The notes under the pieces: generated by a model
Told to the model about the DNA's origin: nothing
Database searches by the model: none
What the model saw: the letters and a program-made list of their open reading frames with translations, nothing else
Shown here: in pieces, positions 25,489 through 33,917 of the stretch
How the letters are laid out: each line of letters opens with the position of its first letter
Numbering within the stretch: the stretch's first letter is position 1
Program-made: the position numbers and the translations under genes
From: Myxococcus sp. CA023
Lineage (GTDB): Bacteria; Myxococcota; Myxococcia; Myxococcales; Myxococcaceae
DNA: 64,000 nt
Assembly: GCF_010998615.1 (NCBI RefSeq)
Contig: NZ_JAAEAH010000002.1
Coordinates: forward strand, 62,001 to 126,000
Direction of reading: 5' to 3'

Positions 25489-26402
25489 CACGAAGCCTTC
25501 GCCTGCTGACGCAGTTGTCTGGAGGAGTTGAGGACCTGGTAGAGGCTCAGCAGCATCATCACCACCGTCTTCGGCGCATCCACCGCGTCCCCCTGGACGT
25601 TGGGCCCGGCATCCCAGTCCTTCTCCACGAGGGTGCGCAGGAACATCCGGTCCTCGCCCAACTGGAGCTTGTCCACGGCGACGTCCTCCGGCAGGCGCAT
25701 CGCCTGACGGGCCTCCGGCTCGAGCAGCGCCAGGTCCTGGTGACGCGCCGCCTTCACGCGCAATTGGACCTGGAGCAACGCCCAGCTGTCCTGCCGGTGC
25801 TTCGTCTTGTACTTGCCGCTGGCGCTGCGCCGGGTGCGCGACCGCTTCATGAGCCGCTGCACCATGGCGATGCGCAGGTGCGTGCCGTCCAGCAGCCGCG
25901 TCTGGAGGGTGAACCACGGGTCGCTGAAGTTCTCCGCTTTCCAGCCGCTGGGCGTGGTGTGCTTGCCGAGCAGCTTCTCCGAGCTGTCCGCGGGCGTGAA
26001 GTCGAGCTCCAGCCTCACCGACGCATCAGGGCCGATGTCACGGCGCAGCCGATGGATGACCTGAGAGGCCAGCGTGTACCTCCGGTTCTCCAGGTCCAGG
26101 CGCCGGAAGCGAAGGTACACGACGAAGCACCCCACGGTCCCCGCGAGCATCACGAGGCCCGGCCACAGGGTGAGCCGCAGCGCGAGCGCGTCCTCGAGCC
26201 CCTCATCCAGCGTCATCCGGTAGATGAAGACGACGACGGTGGCGGCCAGACACACCCAGGCCGACTTCCGCCACTTCCGCCGCGACTGCTCCACACCCAT
26301 GTCCAGGAGGCGCAGCCGCTCGAGGTCTTCCCGCAACTCCCGGATGGGGCCGGTGCATCTGTAGACGCGTTCCTCGCGGAAGCGGTCGATGTTGAATGCC
26401 AC
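25488..26402 (-). CDS. Hypothetical protein with two TM helices
   Basis: 304 residues from GTG 26402 (reading VAFNIDRFREE). Two hydrophobic helices occur at about residues 48-64 and 80-103, with a charged R-rich loop after them. The C-terminal about 190 residues are soluble and likely cytoplasmic, with strands such as SVRLELDFTP and LLQVQLRVKAARHQD. No family was recognised. It is the first gene of the four-gene operon ending at 23377 and is divergent from the GT4 gene at 26517, sharing a 114-base intergenic region with it. Confidence 0.65.
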   Translation of the reverse strand: MAFNIDRFREERVYRCTGPIRELREDLERLRLLDMGVEQSRRKWRKSAWVCLAATVVVFIYRMTLDEGLEDALALRLTLWPGLVMLAGTVGCFVVYLRFRRLDLENRRYTLASQVIHRLRRDIGPDASVRLELDFTPADSSEKLLGKHTTPSGWKAENFSDPWFTLQTRLLDGTHLRIAMVQRLMKRSRTRRSASGKYKTKHRQDSWALLQVQLRVKAARHQDLALLEPEARQAMRLPEDVAVDKLQLGEDRMFLRTLVEKDWDAGPNVQGDAVDAPKTVVMMLLSLYQVLNSSRQLRQQAKAS

Positions 26403-26516
26403 GGTGAGTCGCGCCCCCTCGGCGGAACGAAAGAAAGGGGAAGCGTAAAGGCCCGTGCAGTAGGGGTCAAACCCTCCTGTTTGCCGGCCCGGCCGAGCCG
26501 CGCTAGCAACGCGAGT

Positions 26517-27758
26517 GTGTCTCCCCATCCCGGCACCGGCATCGTCTACGCGTCGTTCGACCGCTTCCCTTCGCCCAAGGGCGCCGCGGTGCACATCCGG
26601 GCCTTCGTGGAGTCACTGGGCGCGGCCTTTGGCCGAGTCGACCTGGTCGCGCTCCGGGACAACCCCACTGCGCCCACCGGGCCGCTCGCGCTGGTGGAGG
26701 GCGTGACGTACCACCCGCTGGAATCACGCGGGAAGGACCTGATGGCCCAGGCCCTGTCGTTCCGCTCGCACCTGGCGGCATGGTGGCGCGAAAGACCGCG
26801 AGCCTCCGTCGTGCACGTGCGCTCCATCTTCGAGGGCTACCCCGTCGCCTGCCGGAAGGAAGCGCTGACGGATGCGCTCGTCTTCGAGGTGAACGGCCTG
26901 CCTTCCATCGAGCTGAAGTATCACTACCCGGACGTGGCGGATGACGCGGAGCTCTTGCGCAAGCTGGTGGCGCAGGAGGACGTCTGTCTCTCGCGCGCGG
27001 ACCTGGTGGTGACCCCGAGCACGGTGACGGCGGAGTACCTCGTGACGACACGGGGCGTGGACGCCTCGCGGGTGCGGGTGATTCCGAACGGCGCCGACCT
27101 GGAGGTGTTCCGGTACGCGCCGCCGCGCCCTCTGGAGCCCGGGCGTCCCGTGCGGCTGCTGTACAGCGGGACGATGACGTCCTGGCAGGGCGTGCACCAT
27201 GCCATCGAGGCCTGCCGGTTGCTGCGGCGGGACATGCCCACCGTGCTGACGCTGGTGGGACCGCTGCGCCGGCACACACGGCGGGCGCTGATGGACCGGT
27301 GCGGTGACCTGCTGCTGGAGGGCACCGTGGAGTTGCTGGAGCCCCTGCCCCAGGCGGAGCTGGCAGCGCTGCACCATGCCTGCGACGTGGTGCTGGTGCC
27401 CCTGCCCGTCAACGACCGCAACTGCGTGCAGGGCTGCTGCCCACTGAAGCTGCTGGAGGCCATGGCCACCGGGACGCCCGTGGTGGCCAGCAACCTCCCC
27501 GTGGTGAGCACCCTGGCCGCGCCGGACGAGGTGATGCTGATACGGCCGGGCTCGGCGAAGGCGATTGCTGAAGCGGTGAAGGCCCTGCGGGCGGACCCCA
27601 CCCTGGGCCCAGCGATGAGCGCGAAGGCACGGGCGCGAGTGGAGCGCGACTTCCCATGGAGCCGCGCGGGTGAAGCCCTGGTGAGCGCCTACGAAGAGCG
27701 GCTCGGGATGGCGCGAGCCAGCACGCGACGGAGCACCTCTGCCTCCGCGTGCGCCTGA
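26517..27758 (+). CDS. Glycosyltransferase, GT4 family
   Basis: 413 residues from GTG 26517. The N-terminal half begins IVYASFDRFPSPKGAAVHI, the usual GT4 opening. The C-terminal half has VIPNGADLEVFRY, LLYSGTMTSWQGVHH and the nucleotide-sugar binding KLLEAMATGTPVVASNLPV with the conserved Glu-x7-Glu-like motif. It is a retaining transferase for polysaccharide or glycolipid assembly, substrate unknown. Its last 70 bases overlap the end of the convergent GT4 gene. Confidence 0.85.
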   Translation: MSPHPGTGIVYASFDRFPSPKGAAVHIRAFVESLGAAFGRVDLVALRDNPTAPTGPLALVEGVTYHPLESRGKDLMAQALSFRSHLAAWWRERPRASVVHVRSIFEGYPVACRKEALTDALVFEVNGLPSIELKYHYPDVADDAELLRKLVAQEDVCLSRADLVVTPSTVTAEYLVTTRGVDASRVRVIPNGADLEVFRYAPPRPLEPGRPVRLLYSGTMTSWQGVHHAIEACRLLRRDMPTVLTLVGPLRRHTRRALMDRCGDLLLEGTVELLEPLPQAELAALHHACDVVLVPLPVNDRNCVQGCCPLKLLEAMATGTPVVASNLPVVSTLAAPDEVMLIRPGSAKAIAEAVKALRADPTLGPAMSAKARARVERDFPWSRAGEALVSAYEERLGMARASTRRSTSASACA

Positions 27759-28882
27759 AAGCGCTCCTCGATGCGCTGACGGGCGGCGGCACCCATCGCG
27801 GCGCGCTGTTCGAGCGGCAGGGAGAGTACATCCAGGCACGCCTGCCCCAAGTGATTGAGCAGGGCCTTGGAGACGATGAAGCCGTTGCGTCCGGCGTCCA
27901 CGGCCTCGGGGATGCCCCCAGCGTCGCTGGCGATGACGGGCCGGGCACAGGCCATGGCCTCCAGCAAGGCATTGGGCATGCCTTCCCACAGCGACGGCTG
28001 GAGGTAGACGTCACACAGGCGCAGGTGCGCGGCGATGGCCTGCGGTGTGTCCAGCGGCCCGGAGATGAGGATGCGCGCGGCGTCCTCGGGATGCTCGGCG
28101 CGGAAGGCGACCAGATGCTCGGCGTCGCGCGGCCGCACCTCGCCGATGACGAGCAGACACGCGGGCCGGACGCGGCGCACCTCGGTGAGGGCGGAGAGCA
28201 GGAAGGGCAGCCCCTTCTTGTGCCGGAGCTCACCGGAGAAGCCGAGCACGGCTTCGTCTGGCGCGATGCCCAACCGCTCCCGGAGCGCCGGGTCCGCGGG
28301 ACCGGGGGAGAAGATGCTGGTGTCGACGGCGTTGGGGATGACCTCCACGGTTTCGTCCCGTCCCAGGAGCATGCACATCTTCCGGCCCAGGTCCGCGGAG
28401 GCCGCGGTGAGGACGCGGGCACGTTGCAGCGTCCACAGCAGGCGCGCGAAGTCGCCCGGGGGGAACATGAGCTGGTCCACGTCGTTGCCCCGGGCGCTGA
28501 CGGTGGAGGCAATGCCCACGGACTCGGCGAAGGCGACGGCGAGGAACCCGGGCGGAGACAGGTAGTGCCCCCACACCAGGTCATAGCGTTGCTTCGCGTG
28601 CAGGTAGCCGAGCACGTCGAGCGTGTGCTGCATGGACAGGTCCGTGCTGCCGAACAACCCCAGCCGGTGGAGCGTCACACCACGCGCGAAGGGTGAGACG
28701 TCCCCGGCGTCCTCCACCGTCTGGAGCGCGCCTGGCGCCGCCGTGCGCGTCCAGGCCAGCACGTCCACCCGGGCGCCCAGCTTCACCAGCGAGCCCGCGG
28801 TGCGCGCGCCACTGCGGGCCAGGCCGCCGATGTCGGGAGGAAAGCGTTCAGCGATGAGGAGGACGCGCGGGCTGTCGGACAT
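27689..28882 (-). CDS. Glycosyltransferase, GT4 family
   Basis: 397 residues. It starts RVLLIAERFPPDIGGLARSG, the typical GT4 N-terminus for donors bound by the C-terminal domain. The C-terminal half has VIPNAVDTSIFSPGPAD, LGFSGELRHKKGLPFLLSAL, and the EGMPNALLEAMACARPVIAS sugar-nucleotide site. It is convergent with the GT4 gene at 26517-27758 and overlaps its 3' end by 70 bases. It is downstream of the VWA gene on the same strand, 115 bases away. Confidence 0.87.
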   Translation of the reverse strand: MSDSPRVLLIAERFPPDIGGLARSGARTAGSLVKLGARVDVLAWTRTAAPGALQTVEDAGDVSPFARGVTLHRLGLFGSTDLSMQHTLDVLGYLHAKQRYDLVWGHYLSPPGFLAVAFAESVGIASTVSARGNDVDQLMFPPGDFARLLWTLQRARVLTAASADLGRKMCMLLGRDETVEVIPNAVDTSIFSPGPADPALRERLGIAPDEAVLGFSGELRHKKGLPFLLSALTEVRRVRPACLLVIGEVRPRDAEHLVAFRAEHPEDAARILISGPLDTPQAIAAHLRLCDVYLQPSLWEGMPNALLEAMACARPVIASDAGGIPEAVDAGRNGFIVSKALLNHLGQACLDVLSLPLEQRAAMGAAARQRIEERFQAHAEAEVLRRVLARAIPSRSS

Positions 28883-28996
28883 GGCCGCGCAACGCTACCT
28901 CCATCACGCGCCATCGCCACCGGCAACCTGGGCCAGGAGCCGGTGTCTTGCGTGAGACGCCCAGGAGCACGGCCACCTCCCCCTGGGCGTGCCCCC

Positions 28997-29794
28997 TCAC
29001 TGCCCGAAGCCCCCTAGCGCCGTACGGCTGAAGCTCGCGGCCCCCTGACTCACCCGCGCGGCGGACTGGCTGAACACCTGGAACGCCGCGCGAATCTCCT
29101 GTGCGCTCTGCCCTGGCGTGAGAATCCACTTGTCATCGATGCCCATCTCGCGGAACACGCGCCGGAAGTCCGTGCTCCCGTCGTTGATGCCCATCGCCGC
29201 GACGATGTGATTCTCCGCGCGCTTCAGGTCATTCACCAGCGCCGCCACGTCCTTTGCCTTCGCCGACGTCGAGTGCTGGTCCGAGCCATCCGTAATCAAC
29301 AGTGTCACTGTCCGCACCGGCACGCCGTTGGCGCTGAACTCCTGCGCCTTCGCCAGCACCGTGCCCAGCAGCACCACCGACTGGTCGTACAGCGGAGTGC
29401 CATGGTCAGCCCGGTAGTTCCTGGCATGCATCCGCACCACGTCCTCCACCGGCCGATACGGGTTCAACACGAACCCGTTGAGGTAGCGCGTGTGGAAGAG
29501 GACGCCGTCCTTCTGCTTGCTCGCCAGCAGCGCGTCCAGCACCAGGTTGTGCCCGTCACACACCGTCTTCGAATGCCCGGAGTAGTCGATGCTCCCCGAG
29601 TCATCCGGCATCACCGTCACCAGCACCACCTCGCTGGACTGCACGTCCTCCACGCAGACGCCGAGCCCCGCCTGAATCTGCGCGCCCAGGTCCACCACCG
29701 TCAGCGCCTGCAATCCCGCCGGACTCAGCACGCCCTCCGCGTGTGCGTCATCGAAGAGCTTCCGGATGCCACTGCCATTCGCCTTGCTGCTCAT
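28997..29794 (-). CDS. VWA-domain protein (TerY-like)
   Basis: 265 residues. A von Willebrand A fold with an intact MIDAS: DDSGS (64-68) gives D-x-S-x-S, with the later GTPLYDQS threonine and the ITDGSDQHS aspartate completing the metal site. It has no signal peptide, so it is cytoplasmic. VWA proteins of this type form the TerY-P triad with a PP2C phosphatase and a kinase, the last two genes being present upstream in this locus. A GGAG ribosome site precedes ATG 29794. A small hairpin and 107 bases separate it from the nicotinamidase gene, so it may be expressed at a different level. Confidence 0.86.
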   Translation of the reverse strand: MSSKANGSGIRKLFDDAHAEGVLSPAGLQALTVVDLGAQIQAGLGVCVEDVQSSEVVLVTVMPDDSGSIDYSGHSKTVCDGHNLVLDALLASKQKDGVLFHTRYLNGFVLNPYRPVEDVVRMHARNYRADHGTPLYDQSVVLLGTVLAKAQEFSANGVPVRTVTLLITDGSDQHSTSAKAKDVAALVNDLKRAENHIVAAMGINDGSTDFRRVFREMGIDDKWILTPGQSAQEIRAAFQVFSQSAARVSQGAASFSRTALGGFGQ

Positions 29795-29884
29795 GTCCCG
29801 TGCTCCTTCTCCCTCTCCCGAGGGCAGGGCTCCGCCTGTCCCGCGCCCGCGAGCGCAGACGAAGCGATTGCGGTGTGTCGTCAC

Positions 29885-29901
29885 GCCTCGCGCCGCGAGG
29901 C
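29885..29901 (-). promoter_or_regulatory. Intercistronic hairpin after the nicotinamidase gene
   Basis: GCCTCGC and GCGAGGC form a perfect 7-pair stem with a 3-base loop. On the minus strand it starts right after the nicotinamidase stop codon. It may attenuate readthrough or protect the upstream mRNA from degradation. Confidence 0.4.
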
Positions 29902-30966
29902 TCAGGCGATGCGCAGGTCCGGCCAGCTCGCCAGCGGGTCCGTGGACTTCACCAGGTGCATCCCCGCGTCCGCGAAGCGCTTCAGCGATGCCTCCGCCTG
30001 CGGGGTGAAGTCCGCCGCGAAGCCCCCCTTGCCGTCCGGCACCGTCACCGACGACATGCAGTCCGTCAGCAGGTACACCTTGCGAGCCAGCGCCGCGTCC
30101 TGCGTGACAATCTCCCCGAGCAGGTCGTCGATGGAGCTCTTCACGCAGTGGCTCGCCGCCTGCCCTGCAATCACCACCGCGTCCGCGGTCAGCAGCGTCT
30201 TGATGAACTGGGTATTGCGCTGCGCCAGCGGCTGGCCGTCATGCCGCCCCAGCACCTCCGGGCGCAGCACCGAGTAGTTCTCCGTCAGCGGATTGCCCCC
30301 CTTCACCTCCGCCCACGACTGCATGCCACGCGCGAAGGAGTGGAACAGCCGCGCCTCCTGCACCACACCCGCCAGCGCGTGCCCGTCGCTGCCCAGCAGG
30401 CAGTGCGGCGGCCACAGGTACAGCGTGTACTTGCCCGCCCGCTCCAATTCCTCGCAGTAGTACTTCACCTGCTTGAGCAGCCAGGGGTAGTTGCCGCCGC
30501 ACAGCCACTTCGCCATGGCGGGGTTGGGCCGCGCCTGCCCACGCTCAATCTGCTCGCGCGTCACCTCGCGGTACGGCGTCAGCGGCTGGTCGTCCTGGTC
30601 CACCCAGAAGGACGGGAAGAAAATCTGGTACGCGAAGTGGGTGTCGAGCGTCGCCGTCACGTTCGTCAGCGCGCCGAGGTTGCTGTAGATGAACTCCGCG
30701 ATGCGACGGCTGTCATCCACGGCGCCGCGCCCGCTGCGTCCCGCCACGTAGAGCGAGCCCTCCGGGAAGCAGAAGTCCTTCTGCACGTCGATGAGCAACA
30801 GGTGCAGGTTGAACGCGTCCGTCGCCGACATGGAGACGTCGTTCGCCGCGCGCCAGCGCTGGGCCTCCACCTGGAGCTTTCCCGCGTCAGGGCTGTATCC
30901 GAACTGCCCGGCATGGGCCGCGTCGTAGAACCTCGGAAGCGGAAGCGCCTTCACTTGCGTCTTCAT
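29902..30966 (-). CDS. Nicotinamidase/isochorismatase-family hydrolase, elongated
   Basis: 354 residues, against about 180-215 for PncA. The core motifs are DVQKDFCFPEG (Asp60), the metal-like DTH (Asp108, His110), the WPPHCLLGSDGHAL loop (186-198) and the nucleophile segment AGQAASHCVKSS (Cys274). The first metal His is kept, but the second His found in classical PncA (about 15 residues later) is not seen in FFPSFWVDQDD. Inserts lie at about 125-180 and 200-250. It would hydrolyse nicotinamide to nicotinic acid if active. The AGGAGGT ribosome site before the ATG is strong. It lies between the kinase and VWA genes. Confidence 0.82.
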   Translation of the reverse strand: MKTQVKALPLPRFYDAAHAGQFGYSPDAGKLQVEAQRWRAANDVSMSATDAFNLHLLLIDVQKDFCFPEGSLYVAGRSGRGAVDDSRRIAEFIYSNLGALTNVTATLDTHFAYQIFFPSFWVDQDDQPLTPYREVTREQIERGQARPNPAMAKWLCGGNYPWLLKQVKYYCEELERAGKYTLYLWPPHCLLGSDGHALAGVVQEARLFHSFARGMQSWAEVKGGNPLTENYSVLRPEVLGRHDGQPLAQRNTQFIKTLLTADAVVIAGQAASHCVKSSIDDLLGEIVTQDAALARKVYLLTDCMSSVTVPDGKGGFAADFTPQAEASLKRFADAGMHLVKSTDPLASWPDLRIA

Positions 30967-31024
30967 CGACCTACCTCCTGTGAGGCGTGGAGGCACCCGC
31001 TCCACGCGGTTGAGAAACGTCCCT

Positions 31025-32902
31025 TCAGTTCATTCGCAGCACGGTGACGTCCTGCCGCCCCACCACCGCCAACCCCTGCCGCACGAGGAAGAGCGAGCAG
31101 CCCGCGTCCACGAAGGGCTCGGCATCCGGGAACTCGCGCACCGCCTCCAGGCGGCCCTGCCGAAGCTCCACACGGGTGAGCCCCGTATCGGTGGCGCAGA
31201 ACAACGCGTCGCCCGCCGCGCACCGTCCACGTGGCGCGCTGCCCAGCCATGAGCCGTCACCGGCCTCCGCCACCGCGCTCGCGCGCACGGCCCCGTCGTG
31301 GCCCACCACCACGCAGTGATGCAGCGTGCGCCCACCGGCTTCATCCACCAGGAACAGCCAGGCGGAGGACCCATCGAAGACACAGTCCACGTCCACGAGC
31401 TTTCCCGTGGGCCAGGGGAGCGACAGTCCATCCTTCAAGCCCAGGCGCTCCGCATCGAAGACGAAGGCGCCGCGCAGGCCGCCCGCGCGATGGAAGCCCA
31501 ACCCGAAGCGTGGCCCCACGAAGAGCCGCGTCTGTCCTTCGAGCACCGCGCCCACGCGCTCCGGCCCATATGCGCCGTCCCGCCACAGCCCGCCGCCCAC
31601 GGCCCAGTACCGGTGCCGCGCGTTGGTGGCGAAGGCGGACTGGCCCTCCGGCGCATCCACGCCCATGCGGTCCGGGGGCCGACCGGGCGCCAGCACCGCC
31701 ACCTCACCGCCCCGGCCCACCAGCGTCACGTCCCCTTGCAATGCCCAGCGCAGCGACGGGTCCAGCGCCCCGCGAAGCACCACGCGTCCGTCCTCGCGCC
31801 GGTACGCGCCTTCCGCGTGGTAGAGCCAGCGAAGGATGCCCGCCTCGTTGCTCGCGTGCACCAGCACGCCTCGCGTGGAGAACAACCGCGTCGCCGTCAC
31901 CTGACCTCGGACCGACGTCACCGGCGTCGCGGTCGCGGTGGCGTGGGGCTGACACGTCGGGCAGGCCGCTCGCGCATGCTCCACGCCGCACGACGCGCAG
32001 GGGGTGAAGCGCAGCCCCTCCAGCAGCGGATACGGAAAGACGCCGCGAAGGTCCTCCACGAAGACGCGGTGCAGGTGGTGCAGCACGTCGTCCGGCAAGG
32101 TCGTCAGCGGCAGCGCGGGCTTTGGATACTGCACTTCCGGATGGAACACGGTGATGCGTTGGAGCACCCGGCCCGCGGACGTCGTCCGAGCGGCCGCGCT
32201 CCTGGGCTTGTAGATGCCTCCGTGCGGCCCCACGCACAGCAGCGACTGCATCACCGCGACGGCATAGGCATACCAATCACTCTCGATGGAAGCGGGGCGG
32301 CTGGGTACCAACCCTTGCGTGCCCGTGCTCCCGAGCCGCAGCGGGTCGAGGAAGCGCTCCGTGAACACCGGACAGAGGAACCCACCGAACTGGAAGCTGT
32401 CCGCGTCGATGAGGTACGCCTCCGACGTCCCCGCCACGAGCACGTTGAGGTCGTTGAAGTCCCCCACCACCACGCCCGACGCATGCACCGCGTCGAGCGT
32501 CCGATGCAGCTCGCGCAGCAGGTCCACCACCCGCCCGGACGCCGCGCCTGCCCTGCGGAACGACGGCTCTCCGAAGCGCCGCAAGGGCTCCACGCCGTCC
32601 AGCTTGCGCATGGCGTAGCCCAGGACCTCGCGCGCCTTCTTGTCCGTCGCCAAGGCCTGGGGCACCACCACCCGGCCGGGCAATCCTGCCGGGAAGACGC
32701 GTAGCTTGCGTTGGTGCTCGTCCAACCGGACGCGCGCCGCGGCCTGTTCCGCGGGCAGGCCCGTGTAGTCGGGATGCTCGGGTGGCTTGAACACCTTGAG
32801 AGCGCGGCCATCCCCCAGGTCGAACACGTCCGCCTCGCCGCCCTTGCCCAGCGCTCGCGCGGGGTTCAGCCGCACCTTCTTGCCTTCGAGCCAGACGTCC
32901 AT
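31025..32902 (-). CDS. Atypical protein kinase with zinc ribbon and C-terminal beta domain (TerY-P type)
   Basis: 625 residues. The kinase fold starts at residue 1: GKGGEADVFDLGDGRALKVF (Gly loop and Lys36), the catalytic loop GDFNDLNVLV (Asp148, Asn153; the usual His-Arg is replaced by Val-Gly), and DAD (Asp166) in place of DFG. A zinc ribbon CASC...CPTC (Cys302, 305, 314, 317) follows, then about 300 residues of repeated strands with W/G-rich ends, possibly a propeller. Kinases of this form accompany PP2C and VWA proteins in TerY-P triads. It starts 4 bases after the PP2C stop codon. Confidence 0.85.
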   Translation of the reverse strand: MDVWLEGKKVRLNPARALGKGGEADVFDLGDGRALKVFKPPEHPDYTGLPAEQAAARVRLDEHQRKLRVFPAGLPGRVVVPQALATDKKAREVLGYAMRKLDGVEPLRRFGEPSFRRAGAASGRVVDLLRELHRTLDAVHASGVVVGDFNDLNVLVAGTSEAYLIDADSFQFGGFLCPVFTERFLDPLRLGSTGTQGLVPSRPASIESDWYAYAVAVMQSLLCVGPHGGIYKPRSAAARTTSAGRVLQRITVFHPEVQYPKPALPLTTLPDDVLHHLHRVFVEDLRGVFPYPLLEGLRFTPCASCGVEHARAACPTCQPHATATATPVTSVRGQVTATRLFSTRGVLVHASNEAGILRWLYHAEGAYRREDGRVVLRGALDPSLRWALQGDVTLVGRGGEVAVLAPGRPPDRMGVDAPEGQSAFATNARHRYWAVGGGLWRDGAYGPERVGAVLEGQTRLFVGPRFGLGFHRAGGLRGAFVFDAERLGLKDGLSLPWPTGKLVDVDCVFDGSSAWLFLVDEAGGRTLHHCVVVGHDGAVRASAVAEAGDGSWLGSAPRGRCAAGDALFCATDTGLTRVELRQGRLEAVREFPDAEPFVDAGCSLFLVRQGLAVVGRQDVTVLRMN

Positions 32903-32906
32903 GGCC

Positions 32907-33710
32907 TCACGCCCTCCCCATGCGGCGGCGCAGCACCACCAGCGTGGTGTCATCCGGCAGCAGGCCCGGAGTTCGCGACAGTTGCTGGGAGGCGAAGTCC
33001 GCGCGCACGGCTTCTCGGTTGAGCAAGGCCAACCGGCGGCGCAGGGCATCCGGGTTGGCGAAGTACCGATCCTCCGTCCAGAGCCGTGACAGCGGCCCGA
33101 CGAGTTCGTCCCCTGCCGGAATGCGCGTGGTGGCCAGCCGCTCCAGGTCCGCCACACCGTCGGTGCCCAGCAGCAGCGCGTGGACGTCCTCCGTGGGCAC
33201 CAGGGCCCGCGTGGTCAGCGAAACGTCCTCTCCGTGCATCAACGCATAGGCGAGATAGGGAGGCGCGTTCCCCGGAAACGGCCCGAGTGGATGCACCTCG
33301 CCATTGAGCGCCCACACGCCGTCCCCCGCGGAGAAGACGAGCGTCAGCGAGGGCGTCACAACCGCTCCCACCACGGTGAAGAGGAAGTCCCCCATCACCT
33401 CCCGCCCCAGGTCCGCCCGGAGCTCACTGAGCAGACACAACACGTCCTCACGAAGGCCTGGGAGGAAGGTGGGCTCATCCACGCGTTCCCCCTCCGCGAG
33501 CCGCACCAGCGCGGCCCGCGCCAACCTGCGCGCGCCCAACTGTGCGCCCAGCTCACTGCAGGGCTGGCTGCCACAGCCATCCGTCACCACGGCCACCAGG
33601 CCATGCTCACTGGCGCGGATGCACAGCGCATCCTGGTTGTTGCGACCCGCTCGGGCGTGCTCCCGGCCCAGCACCGAGGCAGCGGCGATGTCGAAGGGCA
33701 GCGCGGACAT
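32907..33710 (-). CDS. PP2C-family protein phosphatase
   Basis: 267 residues. Metal-binding motifs are RNNQDA (23-28), VTDGCGS (Asp44), GDGVWAL, LGTDGVADL and DDTTLVVL at the end, the standard PPM order. It is cytoplasmic and has no TM. It is the first gene after the palindrome cluster and lies 4 bases before the kinase gene, so it is the expected counter-enzyme of that kinase. The ATG at 33710 was chosen over longer in-frame starts because GGGAGAG precedes it and the phosphatase fold begins there. Confidence 0.87.
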   Translation of the reverse strand: MSALPFDIAAASVLGREHARAGRNNQDALCIRASEHGLVAVVTDGCGSQPCSELGAQLGARRLARAALVRLAEGERVDEPTFLPGLREDVLCLLSELRADLGREVMGDFLFTVVGAVVTPSLTLVFSAGDGVWALNGEVHPLGPFPGNAPPYLAYALMHGEDVSLTTRALVPTEDVHALLLGTDGVADLERLATTRIPAGDELVGPLSRLWTEDRYFANPDALRRRLALLNREAVRADFASQQLSRTPGLLPDDTTLVVLRRRMGRA

Positions 33711-33805
33711 GGCTCTCCCGTGGCCCTGAAAGGGCACGTGCGGCGAGACAGGCGGCGATACGGCGGCGCGCTTCAGCCAGTGGACACCCCACGGGCAGCG
33801 GCCTC

Positions 33806-33887
33806 TCACGAACCTGGGTTGCGCCCATGTTCGTGTCTCAATGACACGAACATAGTGTCCAAATTACACGATGTCAATGTCACGAGC
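33806..33887. promoter_or_regulatory. Cluster of operator-like palindromes and CACGAAC repeats
   Basis: The AT-rich centre of a 207-base gap holds two palindromes. The first has 11-base perfect arms ATGTTCGTGTC (33827-33837) and GACACGAACAT (33843-33853). The second has arms ACATAGTGT and ACACGATGT (33850-33874, 8 of 9 matched), centred 22 bases from the first and sharing ACAT with it. CACGAAC also recurs at 33807 and, as CACGAGC, at 33881, at spacings of 38 and 36 bases. It lies 96-180 bases upstream of the PP2C gene and after the NrtR-like gene, so NrtR is the obvious candidate binder. Confidence 0.6.
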
Positions 33888-33917
33888 TGCCGGGGCCTCC
33901 CTCGAGCCCGCAGCGGG

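Noticed and set aside
33806-33887. Palindrome cluster considered as a phage attachment site or IS remnant
   Set aside because: There is no integrase, transposase or target-site duplication nearby, and the genes on both sides are intact.
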